Below, piece after piece: positions 1-8,285 of a DNA stretch of 64,000 nucleotides; the stretch's first letter is position 1; every line of letters begins with the position of its first letter. A model generated the notes under the pieces. It was not told the DNA's origin, did no database searches, and was given only the letters and a program-made list of their open reading frames with translations. Made by a program: the position numbers and the translations under genes. Origin of the DNA: JACKFE01 sp050248735 (GTDB taxonomy: Bacteria > Nitrospirota > Nitrospiria > Nitrospirales > UBA8639); NCBI GenBank assembly GCA_050248735.1, contig JBFWRU010000007.1, forward strand, positions 124,001-188,000. Direction: 5' to 3'.

Positions 1-275
1 GTTTGCATATCCTCCAGTTTGGTCAGGGCGGCGGCCTTGGCACCCTCCAGAACTCGGAGTTCTTGTTGCAGGCGGGTTCGTTCCTCTTGGATATCCCTCA
101 GGTGGTCTTTAAGAGGAGAGAGTTGTCCCAAGGTGGAAGCCAGTTGAGACTCGAGAGCTTGATGGGTTTTTGTCAAGGATTTCTGGAATTTGAGATAACT
201 CAGTCCCCAAAAGATTCCACCTCCGGCCAGAAAGCTTCCCAGCATGAACAAACCGAATAAAGGATCCGAATTCAT
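1..275 (-). CDS. RmuC-like DNA recombination protein, N-terminal part (runs off window start)
   Basis: Read on the minus strand from an ATG at 275-273, the frame stays open to the window edge (91 codons seen). The product starts with a short polar stretch (MNSDPLFG), then one hydrophobic segment at about residues 7-25, then a long Gln/Glu/Leu-rich heptad region (e.g. DIQEERTRLQQELRVLEG) that must be coiled coil. This N-terminal anchor plus coiled coil is the usual start of RmuC-family proteins (nuclease-like, proposed to limit inversion events), but the catalytic C-terminal domain lies outside the window. Any membrane-anchored coiled-coil protein would look similar. The gene is divergent from ftsH with about 265 bp between them. 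Confidence 0.55.
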   Translation of the reverse strand, partial: MNSDPLFGLFMLGSFLAGGGIFWGLSYLKFQKSLTKTHQALESQLASTLGQLSPLKDHLRDIQEERTRLQQELRVLEGAKAAALTKLEDMQ

Positions 276-541
276 AAATCTATAGGGAGTTCGTGGAGAT
301 CGGGACTGTTTTCGTCAGATTAAGGCCAGAGGGGTCATGGCTCATTTTGTTTGGACAAGACGGAAGGTGCATGAGTTCGAATAGCTATCCTGGAGTCGTT
401 CGTCTGGAATGCCCTAACGGCAACCCTAAAAAAAATGCCTCTACATAGACCTCTGAGGCAATGTCGAGTACCATAAAGGGAAGCGAATCCGCTTGAACCC
501 ATTCCTGATTGTCATTTTCAGCATATGTGGAGGCCGAAACG

Positions 542-2389
542 ATGGATAAAAAATTCCGTCTGTCTATCTGGTATTTCATTATTGCCTTCTGGGGGCTCAT
601 CATTCTTCAAGAAATTTACTTTGCCGCCCAGCATATGGATGAGGTGCCGTACAGCCAGTTTAAGGCTTGGGTGCAAGAAGATAAAGTAGCCGAGGTCTCC
701 ATTACCGAAAAAATCATTCATGGCAAACTCAAATCACAAAACAGTCAGGATGCGCCCCAATGGTTTCAGACCGTGCGGGTGGATGATCCGAATTTGGTCA
801 ATCTGCTTGAAGAGAAACACGTGGAGTATGCAGGCGTCGTCGTGAGTACGCTATGGAAAGATGTGGCCTCGTGGGTGGTGCCAATTCTGGTGTTTGCGGG
901 CATTTGGTTTTTGATCCTGAAAAAACTCGGACAGGGGGCGGGCGGCGGGTTTATGCGAATTGGAAAATCCAAGGCCAAAGTATATATCGAAAATGACATT
1001 CCCACACGTTTTGCTGATGTCGCAGGCGTGGACGAAGCCAAGGATGAGTTGATGGAAGTGATTGAGTTTTTGAAAACCCCGGAAAAATTCACCCGTATCG
1101 GCGGACGAATTCCTAAAGGAGTGTTGTTGATCGGTCCTCCTGGAACCGGAAAGACGTTATTAGCCAAAGCGATTGCGGGGGAAGCGGGAGTGCCGTTCTT
1201 TTCCATCAGCGGGTCGGAGTTTGTGGAGATGTTCGTGGGAGTCGGAGCGGCCAGAGTACGGGATTTATTTGAACAGGCCAAAAGCAAGGCCCCCTGTATT
1301 ATTTTTATTGATGAGCTGGATGCGCTGGGGAAGGCCAGGGGAACGGGCCCCATGATGCATGAAGAGCGTGAACAAACGCTCAATCAGCTGCTGGTCGAAA
1401 TGGATGGGTTTGACCCTCGTGTAGGAGTCATTATTTTAGCCGCGACGAATCGACCTGAAATTTTGGATCAGGCCTTGTTGCGGGCAGGGCGTTTTGATCG
1501 CCAGGTGCTGGTTGATCGGCCGGATCGCCAAGGCCGGACAGCCATTTTGTCTATTCATGCTACATCCATCAAATTGGCTCCCGGTGTGAATCTGGAGCAG
1601 ATTGCGGCGATGACACCGGGGATGGTCGGGGCGGATTTGGCCAATGTTGTTAATGAAGCCGCCTTGCTGGCTATCCGCCGTGGGCGGGAAACCGTTCAGC
1701 AATCCGATTTTGAGGAAGCCGTGGAACGGGTCATTGCCGGATTGGAAAAGAAAAGTCGGGTATTGAGTCAGGATGAGCGAAAACGGGTGGCTCACCATGA
1801 GATCGGACATGCCTTGGTGGCCTTGTCCCTGCCTGGGGCTGATCCGGTTCAGAAGATTTCTATTGTGCCTCGGGGAATCGCGGCTTTAGGTTATACCCTT
1901 CAATTGCCGACGGAGGATCGTTATTTATTGACCCGAACCGAGTTGGAAAATCGAATCGCCGTATTGATGGGAGGGCGAGTGGCGGAAGAATTGGTCTTTG
2001 GTGAAGCGTCGACCGGAGCGGCGGATGACTTACAGAAGGCTACCACGATTGCCAAGCGCATGGTGAAGGATTATGGGATGAGTGAAAAACTTGGCACTGT
2101 TGCATTGGATCAGTCCGCTCATCCCTCGTTTTTGAAGTCGGTAGAACCCCAAGGGGCACCAACCTATTCTGAGCACATTGCCCAGGAAATCGATTTGGAA
2201 GTTCGGCGGATGATAGAAGAACAGGGCAGCCGGGTTCGGGAATTGTTGTCCTCGTTAAGACCGGTGATGCTCAAAGGGGCTGAAAAATTGTTGAAGGATG
2301 AAGTGATGAGCGGAGAGGAACTGAAGGCTCTCCTTCCGTTTTCAACGGAAGGAGAGCCTTCAGTTCAACATGCGGAAACGAGGAGTTAG
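542..2389 (+). CDS. ftsH: ATP-dependent zinc metalloprotease FtsH
   Basis: Membrane-bound AAA+ protease degrading misfolded membrane and regulatory proteins. I place the start at the ATG at 542, preceded by GGAGG about 9 nt upstream, rather than the in-frame TTG at 509; this gives 615 residues, normal for the family. Visible in order: TM1 at about residues 8-28, a periplasmic domain, TM2 at about 111-128, Walker A GPPGTGKT at about 198-205, Walker B with FIDELDALG, the second region of homology ending RAGRFDRQ, and the zinc motif HEIGH in the peptidase domain. HEIGH replaces the commoner HEAGH and keeps both His and the Glu. The last codons contain a perfect 23-bp inverted repeat (separate entry). 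Its stop overlaps by 4 bp the stop of the convergent gene. Confidence 0.96.
   Translation: MDKKFRLSIWYFIIAFWGLIILQEIYFAAQHMDEVPYSQFKAWVQEDKVAEVSITEKIIHGKLKSQNSQDAPQWFQTVRVDDPNLVNLLEEKHVEYAGVVVSTLWKDVASWVVPILVFAGIWFLILKKLGQGAGGGFMRIGKSKAKVYIENDIPTRFADVAGVDEAKDELMEVIEFLKTPEKFTRIGGRIPKGVLLIGPPGTGKTLLAKAIAGEAGVPFFSISGSEFVEMFVGVGAARVRDLFEQAKSKAPCIIFIDELDALGKARGTGPMMHEEREQTLNQLLVEMDGFDPRVGVIILAATNRPEILDQALLRAGRFDRQVLVDRPDRQGRTAILSIHATSIKLAPGVNLEQIAAMTPGMVGADLANVVNEAALLAIRRGRETVQQSDFEEAVERVIAGLEKKSRVLSQDERKRVAHHEIGHALVALSLPGADPVQKISIVPRGIAALGYTLQLPTEDRYLLTRTELENRIAVLMGGRVAEELVFGEASTGAADDLQKATTIAKRMVKDYGMSEKLGTVALDQSAHPSFLKSVEPQGAPTYSEHIAQEIDLEVRRMIEEQGSRVRELLSSLRPVMLKGAEKLLKDEVMSGEELKALLPFSTEGEPSVQHAETRS
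2318..2366. repeat. Perfect 23-bp inverted repeat inside the 3' end of ftsH
   Basis: Arms 2318-2340 and 2344-2366 are exact reverse complements separated by the 3 nt TTC. The left arm begins GAACTGAAGGCTCTCC and the right arm ends GGAGAGCCTTCAGTTC. The hairpin lies 21 bp before the ftsH stop and about 20 bp beyond the stop of the convergent minus-strand gene. It could act as a two-way transcription stop between convergent genes, although there is no T-run on either side, or as an mRNA 3' stabiliser. Confidence 0.85.
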
Positions 2390-3369
2390 TGTTCGGGATG
2401 GTGTTCCGAATGGTGCTCCAGATTGGGTATTGGCTTATACCCATCACCATCCTCTTGTTGTTGGTGGGTGACCCTGATGTCGATGACTGCTCCCTCCCGT
2501 CCAAGAGCTTCCGGAGTATAACGAAAATTTCGTCTCATGGTGGTGTGTGACCAACGCTTGTCTCTAGGGTTCTGAAACACGAATTGCGTTTTCAAATTTT
2601 CTCCGGCCAACACGACCACTTTCGTATCCAAATAGCCCGCCATGCCTGCATGCCAGGCTATGAGCTGATAGACTCCCTCCGGGATATCCGTGATCGAAAA
2701 GTTCCCTTCGTTGTCGGTAACCGCGTAATAGGGGTTGTTTACGGCCACTCCCCAAGTCTGCATATAAGCATGGAATCCGCATTCCAGGAAGAGCAGGCGA
2801 CGCCCGCGGGTGAACTGGAGAGTGTCAACCATGGGTTCCCCTGGTTCGTGCACATGATCTTTCAGTAAGTGTCTCGGATGAAAGGGATTTAAGCGTAGAG
2901 GCCGGTGAAACATAATCTTGGGCCCGAACGATGCCGTTTCATACACCTGTACATCATGGACGATGGGATCCATATTGATGATATTAATAGGCTGTTGGTC
3001 ACGGACTACGGTCAGCGCAGGGGTAAACATGCAATCTTGAGTAGTGATAGTCGCTGGGGGAGTTTCCGGGAAAGGTTTGCCTTTATACACTCCCTCGAGA
3101 AACACCACCGCATTCGCCAAACCGCTGTCCGGACCGACTTGAAATTCATCTACGATTCGCCACCCCGTACCGGTGGAAATCCGCCCACAAAATTCGGTGT
3201 CATTATTCAGGGTCAAATTATAGGCCAGTGGGGGCGGTTCCTGCCCATCAAGTTTCACTTTTCCACTGATGGCGCCACCATTGGTAACCGTCATGGATTC
3301 ATAGGCAAAACCATGTGAGGATAGTGTGAGAATAAAACCAACACTCAATACCCACCATGCGTGTTTCAT
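2386..3369 (-). CDS. Exported cupredoxin-like protein with carboxypeptidase-regulatory-like domain (paralogue of the 60591-61502 gene)
   Basis: The start is the ATG at 3369, with AAAGGAT 6 nt upstream; an in-frame TTG lies 24 nt earlier. The product has 327 residues with a clear signal peptide (about 1-22, cleavage near GFA-YES). It aligns along its length with the product at 60591-61502: both have AISGKV/ALSGKV near residue 35-38, CGRISTG at about 61, a HDVQ/HDIQ histidine (H138), and ECGFHAYM / QCGFHAYM. The Cys-x2-His-x2-Met (C197, H200, M203) together with H138 fits a type-1 copper site. A segment near 210-260 (ITDIPEGVYQLIAWH) is the beta-sandwich seen in carboxypeptidase-regulatory-like domains. 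The C-terminus is His-rich (LEHHSEHHPEH) and could bind metal. The role is unknown; periplasmic copper or electron transfer is my inference. Confidence 0.8.
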   Translation of the reverse strand: MKHAWWVLSVGFILTLSSHGFAYESMTVTNGGAISGKVKLDGQEPPPLAYNLTLNNDTEFCGRISTGTGWRIVDEFQVGPDSGLANAVVFLEGVYKGKPFPETPPATITTQDCMFTPALTVVRDQQPINIINMDPIVHDVQVYETASFGPKIMFHRPLRLNPFHPRHLLKDHVHEPGEPMVDTLQFTRGRRLLFLECGFHAYMQTWGVAVNNPYYAVTDNEGNFSITDIPEGVYQLIAWHAGMAGYLDTKVVVLAGENLKTQFVFQNPRDKRWSHTTMRRNFRYTPEALGREGAVIDIRVTHQQQEDGDGYKPIPNLEHHSEHHPEH

Positions 3370-3565
3370 TGAATTGATCCTTTGATAAGACAAGTAATTG
3401 AGTAAGCGATGCGTGGAAAATTTAATGAATTTATCATCCTACGAAATCAGACAGACTCAATTCTAATCCACGCAGGAATAGAATCTCAAGCGTTTGCTTG
3501 GTATCACCGGTTCTCTACCCTTTGAAAAACCGTGAGATTTTCTGAAACGGTAAGATGGCTCAGCT

Positions 3566-3582
3566 GGACACTAAACCTGTCC
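3566..3582. promoter_or_regulatory. Possible accessory inverted half-sites GGACA-N7-TGTCC
   Basis: GGACA at 3566-3570 and TGTCC at 3578-3582 form an inverted pair about 200 bp upstream of the cupredoxin-like gene (-). The half-site sequences match those in the stronger palindrome at 3651-3668, but in the opposite orientation. The arms are only 5 bp, so this is weak. Confidence 0.3.
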
Positions 3583-3650
3583 CTCAGATGCGACCTATAT
3601 CCTATTGTAATGTATAGGAAAGCATATAGTTTGGAATGCGTTTCCTGAAG

Positions 3651-3668
3651 TGTCCAAGAATTTGGACA
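3651..3668. promoter_or_regulatory. Palindrome TGTCCAA-N4-TTGGACA, candidate activator binding site
   Basis: The 7-bp arms are exact reverse complements around GAAT. The central 16 bp differ at one base from the palindrome at 54325-54340 upstream of the multicopper oxidase. The site sits about 280 bp upstream of the cupredoxin-like gene (-) and about 240 bp upstream of the GCS2-type gene (+), a distance typical of enhancer sites for sigma54 activators. I could not find a well-spaced -24/-12 element on either side, so the promoter it would serve is unidentified. The rest of the 540-bp gap (3370-3909) holds no credible gene. Confidence 0.5.
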
Positions 3669-3909
3669 GAGAGAAGAGGATGCCCGGTTGACGAAAGCTT
3701 ACATTCCTCTTCGGATTATCTAACCTGTATGTGGAGAAAATTCTAAGGAATGGAGAGACTGTCTGCTTGATTTTTGTAGACACGTAGTAAACTGGTGACC
3801 TTGAAAATTCGAGGCCCTTGTGACATTTTAAGATTCCCCAAAACATTAGAAGCAATCCGGTAAGGGAAAAGAACATAGACAGTTGAAAAGAACGGAAAAT
3901 TAGTTATCC

Positions 3910-5400
3910 ATGGGGCTTCAGATCACTCGGGAACATTTTGATGATGATCATTACCGTCAATTTGGGGAACGGCTGACTCATAGTTTGGCGGCCTTGAACG
4001 AATTACTCCACCGCCCGGGTTTTGGGGAAGGTGCGCAAAGCATCGGAGCCGAAATGGAATTGTCCATTATCGATGAAAAAGGTCAAGCGCTCCCTATCAA
4101 TCGTGCTGTGTTGAATCAGTGTGTGAATGAACAACTTCAGTTAGAACTCGACCGGTTTAATCTGGAGTATAACTTGGTTCCTGTGGCGTTGGCAGGTAAC
4201 CCCTTTTTCAATTTGCAAAAACAATTGGAAAAAGCGTTAGCTTTGTTAGAGCGAAGTGCCAACTGTCTTGGCGGACGAATTGTGCCAATCGGCATCCTTC
4301 CGACGTTACGAATCAATGAGCTGGATTCATCTGTGATGTCCGATCTACCTCGATACCGGGCCTTATCAGCTGGATTGCGACGTTTGAAGAGGGGCCCGTT
4401 TATCATCCACATAGACGGTGCCGAACCGTTAAGCGTGACTTGTCAGGATGTTACCCTGGAAGGAGCCGCAACATCCTTTCAAGTGCATCTTCGTGTCGAT
4501 CCGAATACCTTTGCCAACGTCTATAACGCGGCCCAATTAGCCACATCCGTGGTCCTGGCTCTCAGTGTCAACTCCCCGACGTTTCTTGGTCAACGTCTCT
4601 GGGATGAAACTCGCGTGGCCCTCTTTAAGCAAGCCATTGATAGTCGAAAGACCGATGAACATGATTGGCAGCCACCGGCCCGAGTGTCGTTTGGCTTCGG
4701 CTGGGTCCGTAAAGGGGCGTATGAATTATTCGCCGAGGCAGTGGGGTTGTTCCCTCCGCTGCTCCCGGTGGTGGGCAATGAAGATCCCTGGGACTGTTTG
4801 GCCAAGGGGTATTTGCCGAAACTGGAAGAATTGCGATTACACCAGGGCACCGTATGGCGGTGGAATCGAGCGATTTATGATGCCAATGATCACGGGCATA
4901 TTCGTATCGAATTGCGCGCTCTGCCATCCGGTCCCACACCGATTGATATGGTGGCCAGCGCCGCGTTTCTCATTGGTCTGACGTTGGGGCTCAGCCGGAA
5001 GATTGAAACCCTGTTGCCTCATTTTCCTTTTGACTATGCCCATCGGAATTTTTATCGTGCGGCACAGTATGGGGTGGATGCCACGTTGCTTTGGCCCACG
5101 TCAGGTGTGGGCGGTCCCAAAGAAATGTCCGTGTGCGCACTGGCGGAAGAGTTATTGCCGATTGCCCAAGAAGGATTGTGTGAGGCCGGGGTCAATCAAC
5201 AGGAAATTGACAGGTTGTTTCAGGTTATTCGTCGGCGAATTCAGACACGGATGACAGGTGCCCGTTGGCAATTAATGATCTTGGAGCAATTAGATAAAAA
5301 AATGGACCGATCCGCGGCCCTTTCGGAAATGCTCGAAAGATACCTCACGCACTCCCACACAGGCGTTCCTGTGGCCGAGTGGAGCCGGGAGGTGTCATGA
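3910..5400 (+). CDS. GCS2-family glutamate-cysteine ligase-like carboxylate-amine ligase
   Basis: The 496-residue product carries GAEMELSIID near residue 46, where the acidic residues match the metal/glutamate-binding strand of the GCS2 fold. A long conserved core follows, including FQVHLRVDP, ALSVNSPTFLGQ, RIELRALPSGPTPIDMVA and a C-terminal helical region. The family makes a gamma-glutamyl or other amide bond using ATP. It is longer than the YbdK type (about 370 aa), so the substrate may not be cysteine. Its TGA overlaps the ATG of the next gene, so the two are almost certainly translated together. A glutathione-like thiol or another gamma-glutamyl compound is a reasonable guess for the product. 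Confidence 0.8.
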   Translation: MGLQITREHFDDDHYRQFGERLTHSLAALNELLHRPGFGEGAQSIGAEMELSIIDEKGQALPINRAVLNQCVNEQLQLELDRFNLEYNLVPVALAGNPFFNLQKQLEKALALLERSANCLGGRIVPIGILPTLRINELDSSVMSDLPRYRALSAGLRRLKRGPFIIHIDGAEPLSVTCQDVTLEGAATSFQVHLRVDPNTFANVYNAAQLATSVVLALSVNSPTFLGQRLWDETRVALFKQAIDSRKTDEHDWQPPARVSFGFGWVRKGAYELFAEAVGLFPPLLPVVGNEDPWDCLAKGYLPKLEELRLHQGTVWRWNRAIYDANDHGHIRIELRALPSGPTPIDMVASAAFLIGLTLGLSRKIETLLPHFPFDYAHRNFYRAAQYGVDATLLWPTSGVGGPKEMSVCALAEELLPIAQEGLCEAGVNQQEIDRLFQVIRRRIQTRMTGARWQLMILEQLDKKMDRSAALSEMLERYLTHSHTGVPVAEWSREVS

Positions 5401-6413
5401 ACGTCTCCTATGGCCTTCCGAAGTGGGTGGATCCCCGGCCTGATGAGGTTGGAGACACGGTGGAATCCTTCCTTAAAAAGTTGGGTCAACCCAGTCTTTT
5501 ATGGTTTCCAGGAAAAGACTCTTCACGGACGCGGGCGTTTTCAACCTTATTGCATGGGAACGAATCTTCGGGTGTGCGGGCCCTCCACCGGTGGATGAGA
5601 GAGGGCCATGAGCCCGCCGTGAACCTGCTCTGTTTTATCGGGGTGGTCCAAGCCGCCTTGACTGAACCATTGTTTTCCACCCGTTGCGTGCCGGGATGGC
5701 GGGATTTAAATCGATGTTTCCGTGCACCCTTTGAAGGACCGGAGGGCCGGATTGCGGAAGGCTTCCTCAAGGAGTGTCGATCGGTGAAGTCCGAAGCCCT
5801 CATTGATGTCCACAATACTTCAGGAAGAAGTCCCGCCTATGGGGTCACGACACAGGGAGGCCAGCGGCAAGAATTTCTGACCTCCCTGTTTTCCGATCAT
5901 CTCGTGGTGACCGATCTGCAATTGGGGGCTTTGATGGAGGTTACTGAAAGCGACTGGCCGACGGTCACTATTGAGTGTGGTGGAGGGAATAATCATTTAT
6001 CTCACGAAGTGGCGTATCAGGGGCTTGCCCGGTATGCAGCGGCCGAATCGTTGGATCTTTCTTCACGCGGGGTGACCGTCATGCGCCATCCCCTGCGTGT
6101 TGAGATTCGCCACGGGGCAAGTATCGCCTATGGGGCGGAGCCGTGCAATGGAACTGACCTGTGTCTGCCTTTGGATGTGGATTTATTTAACTTCGGAATA
6201 TTGACGTCCCAGGATTCTCTCGGATGGGTGGGGCCCAAAGGTCTGGATGTCTTGTACACCAAAGATGCCCGGGGATGCGATCGCAGCCGTGAAATTTTTT
6301 CTGTTCATGAACATACCTTACGCCTGGTGCAACCCAGCCGAATCATGATGGCGACCACACGCCAGGACATCGCCCAAAGCGATTGTCTTTTTTATGTCTT
6401 GCCGGTGGAATAA
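5397..6413 (+). CDS. Succinylglutamate desuccinylase/aspartoacylase-family (M14-like) zinc deacylase
   Basis: The start is the ATG at 5397 in the ATGA overlap with the preceding stop, with GGGAGG just upstream; an in-frame GTG at 5379 is less likely. The 338-residue product carries HGNESSG near residue 50 (His and Glu zinc ligands), a GWRDLNRCF segment (Arg/Asp/Asn/Arg substrate contacts) and DVHN near residue 138 (third zinc ligand), then ECGGG. These are hallmarks of the aspartoacylase branch of M14. It cleaves an N-acyl or amide bond. Coupling to the upstream ligase suggests that one protein makes and the other trims the same type of compound; the actual substrate is not visible. Confidence 0.82.
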   Translation: MNVSYGLPKWVDPRPDEVGDTVESFLKKLGQPSLLWFPGKDSSRTRAFSTLLHGNESSGVRALHRWMREGHEPAVNLLCFIGVVQAALTEPLFSTRCVPGWRDLNRCFRAPFEGPEGRIAEGFLKECRSVKSEALIDVHNTSGRSPAYGVTTQGGQRQEFLTSLFSDHLVVTDLQLGALMEVTESDWPTVTIECGGGNNHLSHEVAYQGLARYAAAESLDLSSRGVTVMRHPLRVEIRHGASIAYGAEPCNGTDLCLPLDVDLFNFGILTSQDSLGWVGPKGLDVLYTKDARGCDRSREIFSVHEHTLRLVQPSRIMMATTRQDIAQSDCLFYVLPVE

Positions 6414-6556
6414 TTCTCTTCCTTTCTCCACTCCCTCAAAAAAATACTGACAACGTGGCACAAAAGGCCGAGAGGTGGCCCTTGATGTGGGGCGGGAGGG
6501 AAAGCGGAAACTGCTTCCTCAGAAGATTGGTGCACCGGTGAAATCGGGATTAGGTG

Positions 6557-7852
6557 TCAGTACTGCATGAACCGGAATAGCAGGATAATGCCTCCACCCA
6601 TTCCGAGTATGATCGCCATGTTGGGGACCACAAACCGGGCCAAAGGCTTTCCCCCGCTCCATAAGACAATCAGTGCTTTCACAATTGTGTTGGTGATGGC
6701 TGCCAAGGTGAGGGCCGTGGCGGTCGTCCAGGGACTCAACCCTTCCTTAAAAAATTGCACCAGAGACAATGTGATCGCATCAACATCGGTTGTGCCCGCC
6801 AGAATGCTGGACCCATATAGACCGGCTTCGCCTAGAAAGGTTTGCGCGGCTTTGGCAATAAACAGGACCGCGGCATAGAGCAAGCCAAATGTCAGTGCGG
6901 ATCGTAACTCAAATGGATTTCGATGCGGGATTTCTGTGGCGTTGGAGGAAGGCCTTCGCGATTTTCCATATAAAAACAGAACGGTACCAAATCCGGTCAG
7001 GCTCATGGCTCCCAGGGGGGCCAGGAGCGCCGGCACCAAACCGGGTTCCAGCAGACCGACAATAACGAGCATTCGAGCGAACATGGCACTGGAAGCTCCA
7101 AGGATGGCCATGGATCCGGTAATCGCCAAATGTGGATTTCTGCGGACTTGTGAGGACACGCTTAAGGTGACGGCCGTTGATGAGACCAGCCCTCCGAGGA
7201 TACCGGTGGTGGCCATACCTTTTCCCGGGTCAAGAAAACGCGTGCAGAGATATCCCAAAAAACTGATGCCGGCAATGAGTACCACCATCAAGCCGATGGA
7301 AAAGGGGTTGAGCACGCTGAAGGGACCGAAGGTGCGGTTGGGAAGGAGGGGGAGTACGACAAGGGCCAATATGACAAATTTTGCGGTGGCATAAATATCA
7401 TCATCCGAAACCCGTGCGACCAGTTGATGCAGTCGTTCTTTAAAGGACAGTAGGGCCATCACCACGGCGGCGCTGGAGATCAGCAAGAGATATCGATGGG
7501 TGGTGTCCATGCCAAGGTTGGGAATCAGTGCCAGGGCACCGAGAAGAAAGGTGATCAAGGCGGCCACAGGAGTGGTCAGCCCCGTTCGGTCTGTTCTTCG
7601 GGATTCCTCAAAGTACGACACGGCTAAAAAACTTCCAAGAATCAACAGCGATCCGAACAGCACCCATATTCCCAAAGCTTGGGAAATAAACATCGACAGG
7701 GCACCAGCCAAGGCAATGAGAGGGAACGTCCGCACCCCGCCAATTCTCAAGCGCTGTTCGACCGAGGTGTCCTGCTGACGTTCCAGCCCTATCAAGGCTC
7801 CGGCAGCCAGGGCGACCAAAAAACTGATCAAGGTTTCTTCAAACGTCATCAT
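6557..7852 (-). CDS. MgtC/SapB-family membrane protein with DUF4010 domain
   Basis: The polytopic membrane protein has 431 residues from the ATG at 7852; an in-frame TTG at 7864 is a possible alternative start. The N-terminal third carries the MgtC/SapB signature GALIGLERQQ followed by RIGGVRTFPLIALAGA. The rest is a run of hydrophobic helices typical of DUF4010, including GLVSSTAVTLSVSSQ. MgtC-like proteins are linked to magnesium limitation and ATP-synthase modulation, but the DUF4010 fusion has no firmly known role. It stands alone on this strand. Confidence 0.85.
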   Translation of the reverse strand: MMTFEETLISFLVALAAGALIGLERQQDTSVEQRLRIGGVRTFPLIALAGALSMFISQALGIWVLFGSLLILGSFLAVSYFEESRRTDRTGLTTPVAALITFLLGALALIPNLGMDTTHRYLLLISSAAVVMALLSFKERLHQLVARVSDDDIYATAKFVILALVVLPLLPNRTFGPFSVLNPFSIGLMVVLIAGISFLGYLCTRFLDPGKGMATTGILGGLVSSTAVTLSVSSQVRRNPHLAITGSMAILGASSAMFARMLVIVGLLEPGLVPALLAPLGAMSLTGFGTVLFLYGKSRRPSSNATEIPHRNPFELRSALTFGLLYAAVLFIAKAAQTFLGEAGLYGSSILAGTTDVDAITLSLVQFFKEGLSPWTTATALTLAAITNTIVKALIVLWSGGKPLARFVVPNMAIILGMGGGIILLFRFMQY

Positions 7853-8172
7853 GGCTGAGAACAATTATTCTTTCTTTGAGAAAAAACAGTACCGATCAAT
7901 GATCAACCTTCCTATGGTAGTGGAAACAACCGGTGAAAAGAAGATGAGAGTATAAGTTGGATATGGTGAGGCCCATTCACATTTTCCGGAAAGATTGATA
8001 GCGATGACTAATTGAGTCGGAGACCTTATTGACCACATTCTCCTCAAAACCTGAAGGCTCATCCCTTCAAAATGTTCGGTTTCGCACCCGAGACTGTTCG
8101 TTTTTGCACCACTATGGCTGGGTGACCTGGGAAAAAATTATTGAAAAACAACTAATAGGCAACAAAAGGATT

Positions 8173-8188
8173 TGGTCCCTCATTTGCT
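8173..8188 (+). promoter_or_regulatory. Candidate sigma54 (-24/-12) promoter for the nucleotidyltransferase gene
   Basis: TGGTCCCTCATTTGCT has GG and GC separated by exactly 10 nt and a TTTGCT -12 box. The -24 box lacks the usual CAC after TGG. It lies about 100 bp upstream of the ATG at 8286. The remainder of the gap 7853-8285 shows no gene I would defend. Confidence 0.5.
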
Positions 8189-8285
8189 TGGTCTTTTAAG
8201 GGCAAGACACTTCGAGTGCCGGAAGATAAATGTTCCATTCAATAGAGCAGAAACATTCATTCTGGCGCTATTTAAAGGAGGACCT

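Noticed and set aside
766..1383. 205-codon open frame on the minus strand inside ftsH
   Set aside because: It is an antisense shadow of a strongly conserved gene, with low-complexity Ser/Pro/Ala composition and no ribosome site.
3595..3876. 93-codon minus-strand frame in the gap before the GCS2-type gene
   Set aside because: It overlaps the palindrome at 3651-3668, has no ribosome site and no family features.
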